DNA of 64,000 bases from Clostridiales bacterium (GTDB lineage: Bacteria; Bacillota; Clostridia; Lachnospirales; Lachnospiraceae): NCBI GenBank assembly GCA_003343625.1, contig QAKV01000042.1, positions 1 to 64,000 on the forward strand, in the 5' to 3' direction. This document shows positions 52,004-60,893 of the stretch, in pieces. The position numbers and the translations under genes were made by a program. The stretch's first letter is position 1, and each line of letters begins with the position of its first letter. The notes below the pieces were generated by a model, which saw only the letters and a program-made list of their open reading frames with translations, was not told the DNA's origin and searched no databases.

Positions 52004-53449
52004 TTATTCGAATACTTTCTCTTCTCCGCCTTCCGTATAACGGATTTCCCAGTCAAAGGTATCGAAGCGCACCGTGAGCTGCGCGTACTCCCCGCCTTTC
52101 TCCCACCGGAGTCCCAGCGTATATTCATCCGTATCCATCAGCACGAAATCTCCGTTGAATGCAGGATGGGAATTTCTCAGCTTCATCAGCCGGTTCATTT
52201 TCTGCACCACAGGGCGCCTGAACTCTTCTTCGATCTCCGCCAGGGAATAGTAGTGGCGGTTGATATCCCTGCTCTGCTTTGTCTTCTCATACAGGTCGAA
52301 ATCGTTTCTTCCCGCGAACAGGCCCACATAATACACCTGAGGGATACCCGGCGCGAAGAACTGGATCGCCCGCGCGATGAGATAACGGTTGTCATCGGAT
52401 CCCAGCGCGTCATAATAGGAACAGCAGATCTGGTAGGTGTCGAACTTGGAAAAGTTCACCTTTCCGTTCAGCCTGTTGATCTCCGGGTTCGCCTCGAAGA
52501 CCTTTTTCTTCGTCTCCAGCACTTCTTCATCCGGCATGAGGTAACGCACGTCCACAACGCCGATCCCGTCGTGGGTATCCAGTGTCGTGAACTGTTTTCT
52601 CGGGCACAGCTTCATCCAGTCTTTTAAGTAAAGCGTCCTGCCGAAATAAACCGCGTTCAGAATCAGCATGGGCAGCTGGAAGTCATAGGTGTAGACATTC
52701 TTTTCCTCCAGCTTCTTCTGGATAAAATAGTTCTCGTGGATCTCCGGAAGGATCTCCACGCCGGTACCTTCCAGCGCTTTCTGACAGTCTCCCATGATCT
52801 GCCAGATCTCAGGCTCCACAAAGAAGCAATTCGTGTTGCGCCGTTTGGAGGCATAGGCCACCGCGTCAAGCCGGATCAGGGAAGCGCCGTGGGAACTCAG
52901 GAATTCCATATTTTCCCGCATATATTCCTTCGCGGTCTCGGAATGCAGGCAGTCGATATCGATCTGCTCGGGACTGAAAGTACACCACAGTTTTTCCTTG
53001 CTGCCGTCCGCAAATTCCGCCTCGATATAGGGAACCTGACGGCGCAGATACAGCTGGGAAATCTGCTCCTGAGTGGGCTCTCCTTCCGGCCAGAAATCCT
53101 TGAAGCGGATGAAGAAATCCCGGTATTTGGACTCGTCCTTTTTGGCCAGGAAATCCTTATAGATCTCGCTCTGGGCGGAAAGATGGTTGATCATGTAGTC
53201 ATACATCATGTAATAGCGGTCCGCCAGGGACAGGATATCCTCCCAGGTCCCGAACTCCGGGCTCACCTCTTTATACGTTACAGGAGCGAATCCCCGGTCT
53301 GCGGAAGACGGAAAAAAGGGCAGAATATGCAGTCCGTAGACCGCTCCTTCCAGATAATCGGACAATACCCTGTCCAGATCCTTCAGGTTATTCCCGAGGC
53401 TGTCCGCATAAGTAATTAACATGATTTGATTCGTCACTTTTTTGCTCAT
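52004..53449 (-). CDS. GH13_18 sucrose-type phosphorylase
   Basis: The 481-residue enzyme belongs to the sucrose phosphorylase family: LITYADSLGNNLKDL, GLHILPFFPSSADRGFAPVTYKEV, SLIRLDAVAYASKR (nucleophile Asp), ILPEIHENY (acid/base Glu), TLDTHDGIGVVD and FFAPGIPQVYYVGLFAGRND. It converts a glucoside plus phosphate into glucose 1-phosphate and an acceptor. Sucrose fits the fructokinase nearby, but sucrose 6'-phosphate, glucosylglycerol and glucosylglycerate phosphorylases share this fold. ATG 53449 has GGAGAG upstream. It follows the LacI gene. Confidence 0.88.
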   Translation of the reverse strand: MSKKVTNQIMLITYADSLGNNLKDLDRVLSDYLEGAVYGLHILPFFPSSADRGFAPVTYKEVSPEFGTWEDILSLADRYYMMYDYMINHLSAQSEIYKDFLAKKDESKYRDFFIRFKDFWPEGEPTQEQISQLYLRRQVPYIEAEFADGSKEKLWCTFSPEQIDIDCLHSETAKEYMRENMEFLSSHGASLIRLDAVAYASKRRNTNCFFVEPEIWQIMGDCQKALEGTGVEILPEIHENYFIQKKLEEKNVYTYDFQLPMLILNAVYFGRTLYLKDWMKLCPRKQFTTLDTHDGIGVVDVRYLMPDEEVLETKKKVFEANPEINRLNGKVNFSKFDTYQICCSYYDALGSDDNRYLIARAIQFFAPGIPQVYYVGLFAGRNDFDLYEKTKQSRDINRHYYSLAEIEEEFRRPVVQKMNRLMKLRNSHPAFNGDFVLMDTDEYTLGLRWEKGGEYAQLTVRFDTFDWEIRYTEGGEEKVFE

Positions 53450-53479
53450 ACAACTGCTCTCCACATTTCTTCACCCTGA

Positions 53480-54463
53480 TCAGGTGGTTTTTCGTTCAAT
53501 CAGCTCCACCGGAATGACTTCCAGCGGTTTCAGTGTCTTTTGATTCACCATATCCACAATAGCTCTGACAGCGGCTTTTGACAACTCCGCATAGTTCTGA
53601 CGGACTGTCGTCAGCGGCGGATAGATCAGAGAACTGATGCTGACATCATCGTAGCCCACGATCCGAAGATCGTCCGGAATCCGAATTCCCTGCGACCGCG
53701 CATAGCTGATGCACTGCGTGGCCATGATATCGTTGCTGGAAAAAATCCCGTCCATCTGCGGATTCTCATAGAATATCCGATTGATGAGATCCCGATTGTC
53801 TTCCACGCCCAGCTTGTCCGGACAGCTCTCGTAAACTTTATAAGCCACGCCCTTTTTTTCGCACTCTTTCACAAAAGCGAAGGTCCGTTCGTCCGCATGA
53901 TTTTGCAGCCTCAGATCCCCGCTGATATGCACGATATTTTTGCATCCCTTCGCGATCAGATGCCGGGTCGCCAGAATCCCTCCCTGGGTATCGTCCGAAA
54001 CGATGGAGGGAACGCCTTTCAAATCGCTGATAAGCGCTACGAAGGGGACTCCGACATTTTTGACGATGGCCGACCAGACCTCCTGGCTGGCGGAAAAGGT
54101 CTGGATAATCCCGCAGACCTGGCTGGCCCGCAGATAGGATATGCATTGCTCCAACTCCTTTTCCCCTCCGGGCGAAATGCTGAACAGAACATGGTATCCC
54201 TGGTCTTTTGCGTTCCTTTCGATCTCCTGGGCGATTTCGCTCCAGAACGGATTATTGAAAAAGGGCAGCACCACTCCGATGGTGTTGTTCTTTCCTCTCA
54301 CCAACGCCCTCGCCATGCGGTTCGGGTGATAGTCCAGCTGGCGCATCGCCCGGTTGACAGCTTTTTCCGCCTCCGGGCTGACCGCGTCCTTTTTATTCAA
54401 TACTCTCGACACCGTGGCGATGGAAACTCCGGCGCTTTTCGCAACATCTTTAATTGTGGACAT
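53480..54463 (-). CDS. LacI-family transcriptional repressor
   Basis: The 327-residue regulator has a LacI HTH (TIKDVAKSAGVSIATVSRVLN at residues 3-23), the hinge helix region RMARALVRGKNNTIGVVLPFFNNPFWSEIAQE, and a periplasmic-binding-like effector domain. It is encoded between the permease and phosphorylase genes. Two LacI-type palindromes at the divergent promoters at 57.8-58.0 kb are its probable targets. The inducer is likely the imported sugar. Confidence 0.95.
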   Translation of the reverse strand: MSTIKDVAKSAGVSIATVSRVLNKKDAVSPEAEKAVNRAMRQLDYHPNRMARALVRGKNNTIGVVLPFFNNPFWSEIAQEIERNAKDQGYHVLFSISPGGEKELEQCISYLRASQVCGIIQTFSASQEVWSAIVKNVGVPFVALISDLKGVPSIVSDDTQGGILATRHLIAKGCKNIVHISGDLRLQNHADERTFAFVKECEKKGVAYKVYESCPDKLGVEDNRDLINRIFYENPQMDGIFSSNDIMATQCISYARSQGIRIPDDLRIVGYDDVSISSLIYPPLTTVRQNYAELSKAAVRAIVDMVNQKTLKPLEVIPVELIERKTT

Positions 54464-54479
54464 AATGTCACTCCTGCCT

Positions 54480-55358
54480 TTAAGATTTTACGGCACCTGC
54501 GACAACTCCACCGATGATGTACTTCTGCAATGCGATATAAACGATGATAACCGGCACTACGGTCATCACAAGCGCTGCCATCATATTACCATAATCGCTG
54601 GAAAAAGTCCCGACAAAAGTTCGAATTGCGATCGGTAATGTATGTAATTTAGGCCTTACCAGTACCAGGCTGGGCAGCAGATAGTCGTTCCACAGTCCCA
54701 GCACCTGCAGAATCGCCACCGTGGAAAGAATAGGCTTCAGCAACGGAAGCACGATCTTAAAGAAAGTCTGGATGGGGCCGCAGCCGTCGATGATGGCGGC
54801 CTCCTCCAGCGCCAGCGGCACGCCCGTCTTAATGAATCCATGACAGAGGAACATCGCAAAACAGGTGCCGAAACCGAAGTTCATCACAATCAGCGTGAGT
54901 CTGGAATTCAGCATGTTGAAAGTGCTGCCGTAAATGGAAAGCAGCGGGATCATGATGACCTGGAAGGGCACTACCATATAGGAGATCAGCAGGAGGAAAC
55001 TGATCTTACACGCCAGATAGTTCTTCCGCACCAGAATATATGCGCACATGGATGAAAGCACAATCAGAAGGGCCACGGAACATCCGGTAACGATAAGGGA
55101 GTTTGCAAAGGCCTGTAAAAAGTCCATATCCACATAAGCGTTGGAATAGTTTACAAACTGAAGGCCTTCTTCATCCAGCACCTGCAGAGGAGTCTTGACG
55201 ATACTGATCTTCCTCTTAAAGGAGTTGATCACCACCAGCAAAAAGGGAATCATATAGATGATGAACAAAACAAACGCCAGCGCGGACTTTGTAATTTCCG
55301 CTGCGGTGCGCTTCGATCCGCCGACTCTGACGGCTTTTTCCCGTTTCTTTTCGCTCAT
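54480..55358 (-). CDS. Carbohydrate ABC transporter permease (MalG type)
   Basis: The 292-residue inner-membrane permease has six helices and the EAA loop LALEEAAIIDGCGPIQTFFKIVLPLLKPIL, followed by GLWNDYLLPSLVL, both typical of MalG-type CUT1 permeases. It overlaps the MalF-type gene by 4 bp and is 17 bp before the LacI gene. No ATPase gene is present in the operon, so a shared MsmK-like ATPase elsewhere is expected. Confidence 0.95.
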   Translation of the reverse strand: MSEKKREKAVRVGGSKRTAAEITKSALAFVLFIIYMIPFLLVVINSFKRKISIVKTPLQVLDEEGLQFVNYSNAYVDMDFLQAFANSLIVTGCSVALLIVLSSMCAYILVRKNYLACKISFLLLISYMVVPFQVIMIPLLSIYGSTFNMLNSRLTLIVMNFGFGTCFAMFLCHGFIKTGVPLALEEAAIIDGCGPIQTFFKIVLPLLKPILSTVAILQVLGLWNDYLLPSLVLVRPKLHTLPIAIRTFVGTFSSDYGNMMAALVMTVVPVIIVYIALQKYIIGGVVAGAVKS

Positions 55359-56236
55359 GCTTCCACCTCCTTGGACTTACCCGCAAATACCTGAATCACC
55401 GCAACGATCAGCATGATGACGAAGAAAACGATGGCCTGCGCCTGGCCCAGACCGTATTGGTGGGCGGTAAAGGCGGTGTCGAAAATTGTCATGGATGCCA
55501 TCTTGGTGGTTCCGTAAGGGCCGCCTTCCGTCAGGGACAAGTTCAGGTCATACACCTTAAAGGCGCTGGTCAGCGTCAGGAACAGGCAGATGACGAAGGA
55601 TTGCATCATCAGGGGCAGACGGATATACCAGGTGATCTGCTTGGAATTCGCGCCGTCGATCGACGCCGCCTCGATGTAATCTTTCGGCACGCCGACGATG
55701 CCGGCGATATAGATCAGAAGCATATAACCGGACTGCTGCCAGGTAGCCACAACCACGATGGCCCAGAAAGCCATGTTGGGATCGCTCAGCCAGGACTTTT
55801 GAAAGATCGGGATGGACTGGAGGAAGGAAAGGTTGGGCAACACGCGCCCGAAGATAAAAGTCCAGATAAAGCCCAGGACGATGCCGCCGATCAGGTTGGG
55901 CGTAAAGAAACCGGCCCGCAGGAAGTTCTGTCCCTTTATCCCGCTGGTCAGAAGACAGGCCAGGGCGAAAGCGATAATATTGACTAAAATCACCACACAA
56001 ACCACATATTTAAAGGTCAGGAAAATAGAGGTCCAAAACTCCTGATCCTGAAAAGTGGTGATGTAGTTTGCCAGGCCCACGAACTCCTTGGTTTTGGAAA
56101 TGCCATCCCAGGAAGTGAGGGTCAGATAAATGCCGTAAATGAACGGGAAGATGACGAAGCAGGTGAACGCCAGCATGGAAGGGCCGGCAAAAATCAGAAA
56201 CAGCTTCGTCTTCGTCCAGAAACTTTCTTTTCTCAT
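55355..56236 (-). CDS. Carbohydrate ABC transporter permease (MalF/UgpA type)
   Basis: The 293-residue permease has six transmembrane helices and the EAA loop VPKDYIEAASIDGANSKQITWYIRLPLMMQ. It begins with KLFLIFAGPSMLAFTCFVIFPFIYGIYLTLTSWDG, typical of the MalF-like half of CUT1 importers. It is 85 bp after the binding-protein gene, with a strong hairpin between them. Confidence 0.95.
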   Translation of the reverse strand: MRKESFWTKTKLFLIFAGPSMLAFTCFVIFPFIYGIYLTLTSWDGISKTKEFVGLANYITTFQDQEFWTSIFLTFKYVVCVVILVNIIAFALACLLTSGIKGQNFLRAGFFTPNLIGGIVLGFIWTFIFGRVLPNLSFLQSIPIFQKSWLSDPNMAFWAIVVVATWQQSGYMLLIYIAGIVGVPKDYIEAASIDGANSKQITWYIRLPLMMQSFVICLFLTLTSAFKVYDLNLSLTEGGPYGTTKMASMTIFDTAFTAHQYGLGQAQAIVFFVIMLIVAVIQVFAGKSKEVEA

Positions 56237-56253
56237 AAAGCACCTCTTTTCAG

Positions 56254-56285
56254 AAAAGGCACCGACCGTATGATCGGTGCCTTTT
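56254..56285 (-). terminator. 12-bp intercistronic hairpin between binding protein and permeases
   Basis: AAAAGGCACCGA (56254-56265) and TCGGTGCCTTTT (56274-56285) form a perfect 12-bp stem with an 8-nt loop. Read on the minus strand it follows the binding-protein gene and ends in CCTTTT. It would give partial termination or protect the upstream message so that more binding protein than permease is made. Confidence 0.7.
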
Positions 56286-56321
56286 TCGCACGTTCAATCC
56301 GTGATATGGAATTTTGCTTCC

Positions 56322-57716
56322 TTATGAAGGATCATGCGTCTGCCAATACTCGGTAAGCGCCGCTGCGATATCCTCGATGGTCTCCTGGCCAGCCAGATAA
56401 GCCTGCATATGAGGAGCCAGCTCGCTGGTATGATCCGTAGGAGTGGTAAACGGAGCGTTGTTCACGGTCGTTCCCGCATCGATGTAGGTCTTTAAGACGA
56501 CATTGATCGGGTTGGTCGGCGCATTCGGGTTGTTGGTGAATGCCACCACGATCTCCAGATCGTTGACCAGCGCGGACTGTCCCTCTTCAGAGTAGACCAG
56601 CCAGTTCAGGAATTCCTTCGCAGCCGCCTGCTGTTCCTCGGTAGCCACTTCCCTGTCGATAACGATCTGTTTGGACGCGAATGCGTAAATCTTACCCTGC
56701 ATGTCTGCATTGGTTTTCGGGATAGGCATGATGCCGTAATCCATGGTGCCGTCCACGTAGGTGCTCATATCGGGCCATACCCAGGTGCCGTTGATCCAGA
56801 ATGCAGCTTCGCCTTCTGCGATGTAGGAAGCGTTCAGATCGTAGTCCGCCGCCAGCGGGTCGTCTTTGTTGATGTTGTACTCGATGAAGATATCATAGTC
56901 CTGGAACAGGTTCTGGAACATCTCGTTCTCCATCACATCAGCGCCGCCCTTAATCTCCTCGACGAACGCATAGGAGCCTTCCGCGGTGCCGTCCTGGAAA
57001 GTATAGATATTGGAGCCAAACAGATGTCCGCCCAGGGACCAGTCTTCCTGGTTCAGGATCACAGGGTTCTCCATGCCTCCCTCGCGCAGCTGCTGAAGCA
57101 GCCCTTCGAACGCTTCAGGAGAGGAATAATTCTCAGGAACGAACTCTTCGCCGGTGATATTTTCGATAGCGGTCTTGTTATAGACCATACCGGGAGCCTC
57201 CACGCACAGCGGGAAACCATACAGGACATCGTTGACTTTGGTGCCCATGGTGTCACCGCCGTCCGCAACCCAATCCTCGCCGGACAGATCCAGGAACCTC
57301 TCCTCTGCCATCTCCGTCACATTGCCGGGATCGACGATCGCCAGTACCGGAGGATCGCCTGCCGCATATCTCTGAGCCAGCATATCTGCCGGGGAGTCGG
57401 TCTCATATACTTCAAAGGTCACATTGTGAGCTGCGCCCCACTCTGCGGTCACCGCTTCCAGAGCTTCCTGAATCTCGGGTTTGGAGTTCATCATCGTCAG
57501 GGTGATCCCGCCGTAATCCGTCACTTCGCCATCAGCTGCCGCTTCTTCCGTACCAGCAGCTTCCGTGGACTCCGCAGGAGCCGATTCTTCCGCAACGGTG
57601 CTCTCCGGTTCAGCCGCCGCCTGAGTGGACTCCGTAGCCGTGTCCGAGCCACATGCAGCCAGGGAAGCCGCCATGGTCAGCGCCATGATGAGAGCAAGTG
57701 CTTTTTTTGCTTTCAT
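56322..57716 (-). CDS. Sugar ABC transporter substrate-binding lipoprotein
   Basis: The 464-residue protein has a lipoprotein signal (ALALIMALTMAASLAAC), an acidic Ser/Thr/Ala/Glu-rich spacer, and a family 1 solute-binding domain (ITLMMNSKPEIQEALEAVTAEWGA, GEAAFWINGTWVWPDMS, TNADMQGKIYAFASKQIVID). It captures the sugar for the two permeases. AAAGGAGGAACAAATT precedes ATG 57716. The promoter upstream overlaps a LacI-type operator. Confidence 0.95.
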   Translation of the reverse strand: MKAKKALALIMALTMAASLAACGSDTATESTQAAAEPESTVAEESAPAESTEAAGTEEAAADGEVTDYGGITLTMMNSKPEIQEALEAVTAEWGAAHNVTFEVYETDSPADMLAQRYAAGDPPVLAIVDPGNVTEMAEERFLDLSGEDWVADGGDTMGTKVNDVLYGFPLCVEAPGMVYNKTAIENITGEEFVPENYSSPEAFEGLLQQLREGGMENPVILNQEDWSLGGHLFGSNIYTFQDGTAEGSYAFVEEIKGGADVMENEMFQNLFQDYDIFIEYNINKDDPLAADYDLNASYIAEGEAAFWINGTWVWPDMSTYVDGTMDYGIMPIPKTNADMQGKIYAFASKQIVIDREVATEEQQAAAKEFLNWLVYSEEGQSALVNDLEIVVAFTNNPNAPTNPINVVLKTYIDAGTTVNNAPFTTPTDHTSELAPHMQAYLAGQETIEDIAAALTEYWQTHDPS

Positions 57717-57763
57717 AATTTGTTCCTCCTTTAAGAATTGATCGTCAGCTTTCGCTTGATTCA

Positions 57764-57800
57764 AGCATACAATCACTTTGAATAATTGTCAACGTTTACA
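57764..57800 (-). promoter_or_regulatory. Promoter and LacI-type operator of the leftward sugar operon
   Basis: On the minus strand TTGACA (57787-57792) and TATGCT (57764-57769) are 17 bp apart. The near-palindrome TGTCAACGTTTACA (57787-57800, centre CG) overlaps the -35 box. A bound LacI protein would block RNA polymerase. Confidence 0.8.
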
Positions 57801-57932
57801 CAAGGTTAATTATATACAAAATTTATAATTCATTTTTATTCAAATTCCATAATGCGGGTTCTTATTGCAGTAGTTACATATTGAAATCCACTTCATTTAA
57901 TCACATTTGCATATTTATTTTCTTTTATAGTA

Positions 57933-57974
57933 TTGACATTTCCTCTTTCCGGAAATATATTGTAAACGTATACA
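57933..57974 (+). promoter_or_regulatory. Promoter and LacI-type operator of the rightward operon
   Basis: TTGACA (57933-57938) and TATATT (57956-57961) are 17 bp apart. The near-palindrome TGTAAACGTATACA (57961-57974) covers the end of the -10 and the start site. It resembles the operator at 57787-57800, so the same repressor probably controls both arms. Confidence 0.8.
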
Positions 57975-58000
57975 CAATATATAAAGGAGGGTTTTTCAGC

Positions 58001-58957
58001 ATGAACACAAAACAACTTGGCAAGAGCGACGTGATGGTTTCCGATCAGATTTTCGGTTGCTGGGCTATCGGCGGAACCTACTTCACCGGCGCCGAGGATG
58101 AAAAGTCTGTGGCTGCCATCCGGGAAGCCATCGAAAGCGGCATCACCTCCCTGGACACCGCCTATATTTATGGAAAAGGGCATTCCGAACAGATCGTGGC
58201 CCGTTCCATTAAGGGGTACGACAGATCGAAACTGACCCTCATCACCAAACTCTGGAAGGACTGGATGCCCAAAGATCTGGTGGAAACCGCCTGTGATCAG
58301 AGCTTAAAGGATTTGGATACGGATTATATCGACGTCTATTTCATCCATTATCCTTCCGATACCGGAGTCCCCATTGCCGACACCATGGAAGCCATGATGA
58401 AGCTGAAAGAAAAAGGGAAGATCCGCTGCATCGGAGTTTCCAACTTCAGTAAGGACCAGCTCATCGAAGCCTGCAAATACGGGCAGATCGACGTGATCCA
58501 GCCCTGCTACAGCCTGGTGTGGCGTTTTCTGGATCTGGAAGAAATGGACTATTGCATCGAAAATCAGATCGGCGTGATTTCTTACTGTACGCTGGCTCAG
58601 GGAATTTTAACCGGAAAATTCAATAAGGAAACCCGTTTCCCTAAGGAAGACGGAAGAAGCCGGGTTCCCCTTTTCCAGAGTCCTTATTATGAAGGCGCGC
58701 TGGACGTGACGGAAAAGCTGCGTCCTTTCGCAGAAAAATACGGCGTCACCCTGGCGCAGCTGTCCATCCGTTGGGTGATGCAGAAAAACGGGATCACCGC
58801 CCCCATCGTAGGAGCGAAGAACCCCGCTCAGGTACAGGATAACGTGAAAGCATCGAATTTCGTCATCTCGAAGGAGGATTTCGCGGCCATGGACGCCATC
58901 AGTCGGGAATTCGCCTACAACCTTCCCCGGTTCAGGACGTTCTTTTCTGCGGAGTAA
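58001..58957 (+). CDS. Aldo/keto reductase
   Basis: The 318-residue protein is an NAD(P)H-dependent AKR barrel. The catalytic tetrad is visible as Asp and Tyr in SLDTAYIYGKGHSE, Lys in LTLITKLWKD, and His in DVYFIHYPSD. Cofactor-binding stretches are IGVSNFSKDQ and GAKNPAQVQDN. It is the first gene after the operator-controlled rightward promoter, with AAAGGAGGG before ATG. It likely reduces or oxidises the sugar or polyol handled by this operon. Confidence 0.93.
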   Translation: MNTKQLGKSDVMVSDQIFGCWAIGGTYFTGAEDEKSVAAIREAIESGITSLDTAYIYGKGHSEQIVARSIKGYDRSKLTLITKLWKDWMPKDLVETACDQSLKDLDTDYIDVYFIHYPSDTGVPIADTMEAMMKLKEKGKIRCIGVSNFSKDQLIEACKYGQIDVIQPCYSLVWRFLDLEEMDYCIENQIGVISYCTLAQGILTGKFNKETRFPKEDGRSRVPLFQSPYYEGALDVTEKLRPFAEKYGVTLAQLSIRWVMQKNGITAPIVGAKNPAQVQDNVKASNFVISKEDFAAMDAISREFAYNLPRFRTFFSAE

Positions 58958-59005
58958 AACCGCGCCGATGACTTTTGAAAAAATAACATACAGGAGGATT
59001 CTTTT

Positions 59006-59860
59006 ATGTCGCTGGCAAAAGTGAAAGATCTGCTGATTCATGCACAGGAACACGGCTATGGCATTCCCGCCATCAACGTATTCGACTATAACAGCATCAA
59101 GTTCGCGGCCATGGCCGCAGAAGAGGCGAAGATGCCCCTGATTATCCAATACTTCCCGGGGTTTGACGTACACGCCCCCCTGGTGGACATCCGCAATATC
59201 GCTGTGGCTTTCGCCCGCCGCGCTTCCGTTCCCATCGCGGTTCATCTCGATCACTCCAGAAGTTTCGAAATCGCCGTTTCCGGCCTGGGCGCGGGCTTTC
59301 CTTCCGTCATGGTGGACGGTTCGGCCCTTCCCTATGAAGAAAACGTTTCCCTGACGGCAGAAGTGACCAGGTGCGCCCATGCCATGGGCGTGGACGTGGA
59401 AGCGGAGCTGGGACATGTGGGCGTGGGGATGAATCTGGAAGATATGACCAACACAGACCACTTCACCAATCCGGATCAGGCCGTGGATTTCGTCAGCCGC
59501 ACTGGCGTGGACTCCCTGGCCATCGCCGTGGGAAACGCCCATGGAAATTACATCAGGACGCCCGAACTGGATTTCGACCGGATCTGCAAGCTGCGGGAAG
59601 TTCTGAACATCCCTCTGGTCATGCACGGCGGTTCCGATATCCCCAACGATCAACTGGCCCGGGCGGTGAGATGCGGTATGTCCAAATTCAATATCGCCAC
59701 CGAATATCAGAGGGCTTTTTACAACAATATGAAAGAATTCTTCGCGGACGAGTCCAACTCCGGAGCTTATTTCAAGGCCCTGCGCGCAATCGAGCGGCCG
59801 TGCATCGATTTCGTGAAATCCAAAATCGATATTTTGAATCCTGACCACTACCAGCTGTAG
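59006..59860 (+). CDS. Class II (zinc) ketose-bisphosphate aldolase
   Basis: The 284-residue aldolase has the catalytic Asp and zinc His in IAVHLDHSRSFEIA, Glu in DVEAELGHVGVG, His in VGNAHGNY and the glycine-rich phosphate site in LVMHGGSDIPNDQL. It belongs to the FbaA/GatY/KbaY family and could cleave fructose-, tagatose- or another ketose bisphosphate. Short length and the plain HGGSD motif resemble GatY/KbaY. It lies 48 bp after the AKR gene and before a PfkB kinase. Confidence 0.9.
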   Translation: MSLAKVKDLLIHAQEHGYGIPAINVFDYNSIKFAAMAAEEAKMPLIIQYFPGFDVHAPLVDIRNIAVAFARRASVPIAVHLDHSRSFEIAVSGLGAGFPSVMVDGSALPYEENVSLTAEVTRCAHAMGVDVEAELGHVGVGMNLEDMTNTDHFTNPDQAVDFVSRTGVDSLAIAVGNAHGNYIRTPELDFDRICKLREVLNIPLVMHGGSDIPNDQLARAVRCGMSKFNIATEYQRAFYNNMKEFFADESNSGAYFKALRAIERPCIDFVKSKIDILNPDHYQL

Positions 59861-59894
59861 AAAAATTACTATGACGGAAGGGAATAACAATATC

Positions 59895-60893
59895 ATGGAA
59901 GAAAAAAAGTTTGATATCATCGGGATCGGGCATCCCTGCATCGACTACCTTCTGCACATCGACAGTCTGCCCGGTTCCAATGAATCCCGTTTCGTTCGCG
60001 ACGGCAGCTGGCAGTGCGGCGGCAAGGTGACCACCGGTCTGGTCGCCGCCGCCAGATGCGGTCTTTCCTGCGCGCTCATCGGCGCCATGGGAGACGATCT
60101 GTTCGGGCGCTACTGTTACCGGGATTTTCAGCTTCATGGAATCGACCTGTCCCAGGCGAAGCTGCGCAGCGGCCAGACCACCGATATCGGGGTGGTGTTG
60201 TCCGAAGAAGAAACCAACGGGAGGAATATTTTGTACAGGAGGGGAAGCTACGAACGGATCCGCCAGGATGAAATCGATTTTTCCTTCCTGGAGCAGGGGC
60301 GGTACCTGTTCATCGCCCTGGTAGACGAACTGCACATGGCCGCCGCGAAGTATGCGAAAAAACACGGCGTCAAGGTCCTCATCGACGCGGACAGCCGCCC
60401 CATGGACTATTATGAGGAAATCCTTCCCTATGTGGACTATTTTGTGGCGTCCGAATTTGTATACAACATGAGCTTTTCCGACAGGGATTATGAACGCCAT
60501 ATGGAAGACATCCTGGAAAAAGGCCCCTCCGCCGTGGTCTTTACCTTCGGTTCGAAAGGCTGCCGCGGTCTGGACAAAGAAGGGTACTTCGAACTTCCTG
60601 CCTTCCGCGTGCCCGTGGTGGACACGGTGGGCGCGGGAGATACCTTCCACGGCGCATTTTTCTACGGGCTGACCCACGGATATTCCTTAAAAGAAACCGC
60701 GCGGTTTGCCAGCGCCGTCAGCGCCATCAAATGTACCTGTATCGGCGGGAGGGCCGGAATCCCCACCCCCGATATCACAAAAAAGTTTCTGGAAACCGGG
60801 GTCATCGACAGCGCCCCCCTTATGGAACGGGTGGAAGCCTATTCCTGGGGGCTGGACGATTTCTTCCGGGAGGTAGCAAAGCGTGAAACGTAA
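59895..60893 (+). CDS. PfkB-family sugar kinase
   Basis: The 332-residue kinase has GHPCIDYLLHIDSLPG near the N-terminus, the first signature CGGKVTTGLVAAARCGLSCALIGAMGDDLFG and the second VVDTVGAGDTFHGAFFYGL with the catalytic Asp. It would supply the phosphorylated ketose for the adjacent aldolase. ATG 59895 follows GGAAGGGAATAA; the earlier ATG at 59871 lacks a ribosome site. It overlaps the MFS gene by 11 bp. Confidence 0.9.
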   Translation: MEEKKFDIIGIGHPCIDYLLHIDSLPGSNESRFVRDGSWQCGGKVTTGLVAAARCGLSCALIGAMGDDLFGRYCYRDFQLHGIDLSQAKLRSGQTTDIGVVLSEEETNGRNILYRRGSYERIRQDEIDFSFLEQGRYLFIALVDELHMAAAKYAKKHGVKVLIDADSRPMDYYEEILPYVDYFVASEFVYNMSFSDRDYERHMEDILEKGPSAVVFTFGSKGCRGLDKEGYFELPAFRVPVVDTVGAGDTFHGAFFYGLTHGYSLKETARFASAVSAIKCTCIGGRAGIPTPDITKKFLETGVIDSAPLMERVEAYSWGLDDFFREVAKRET

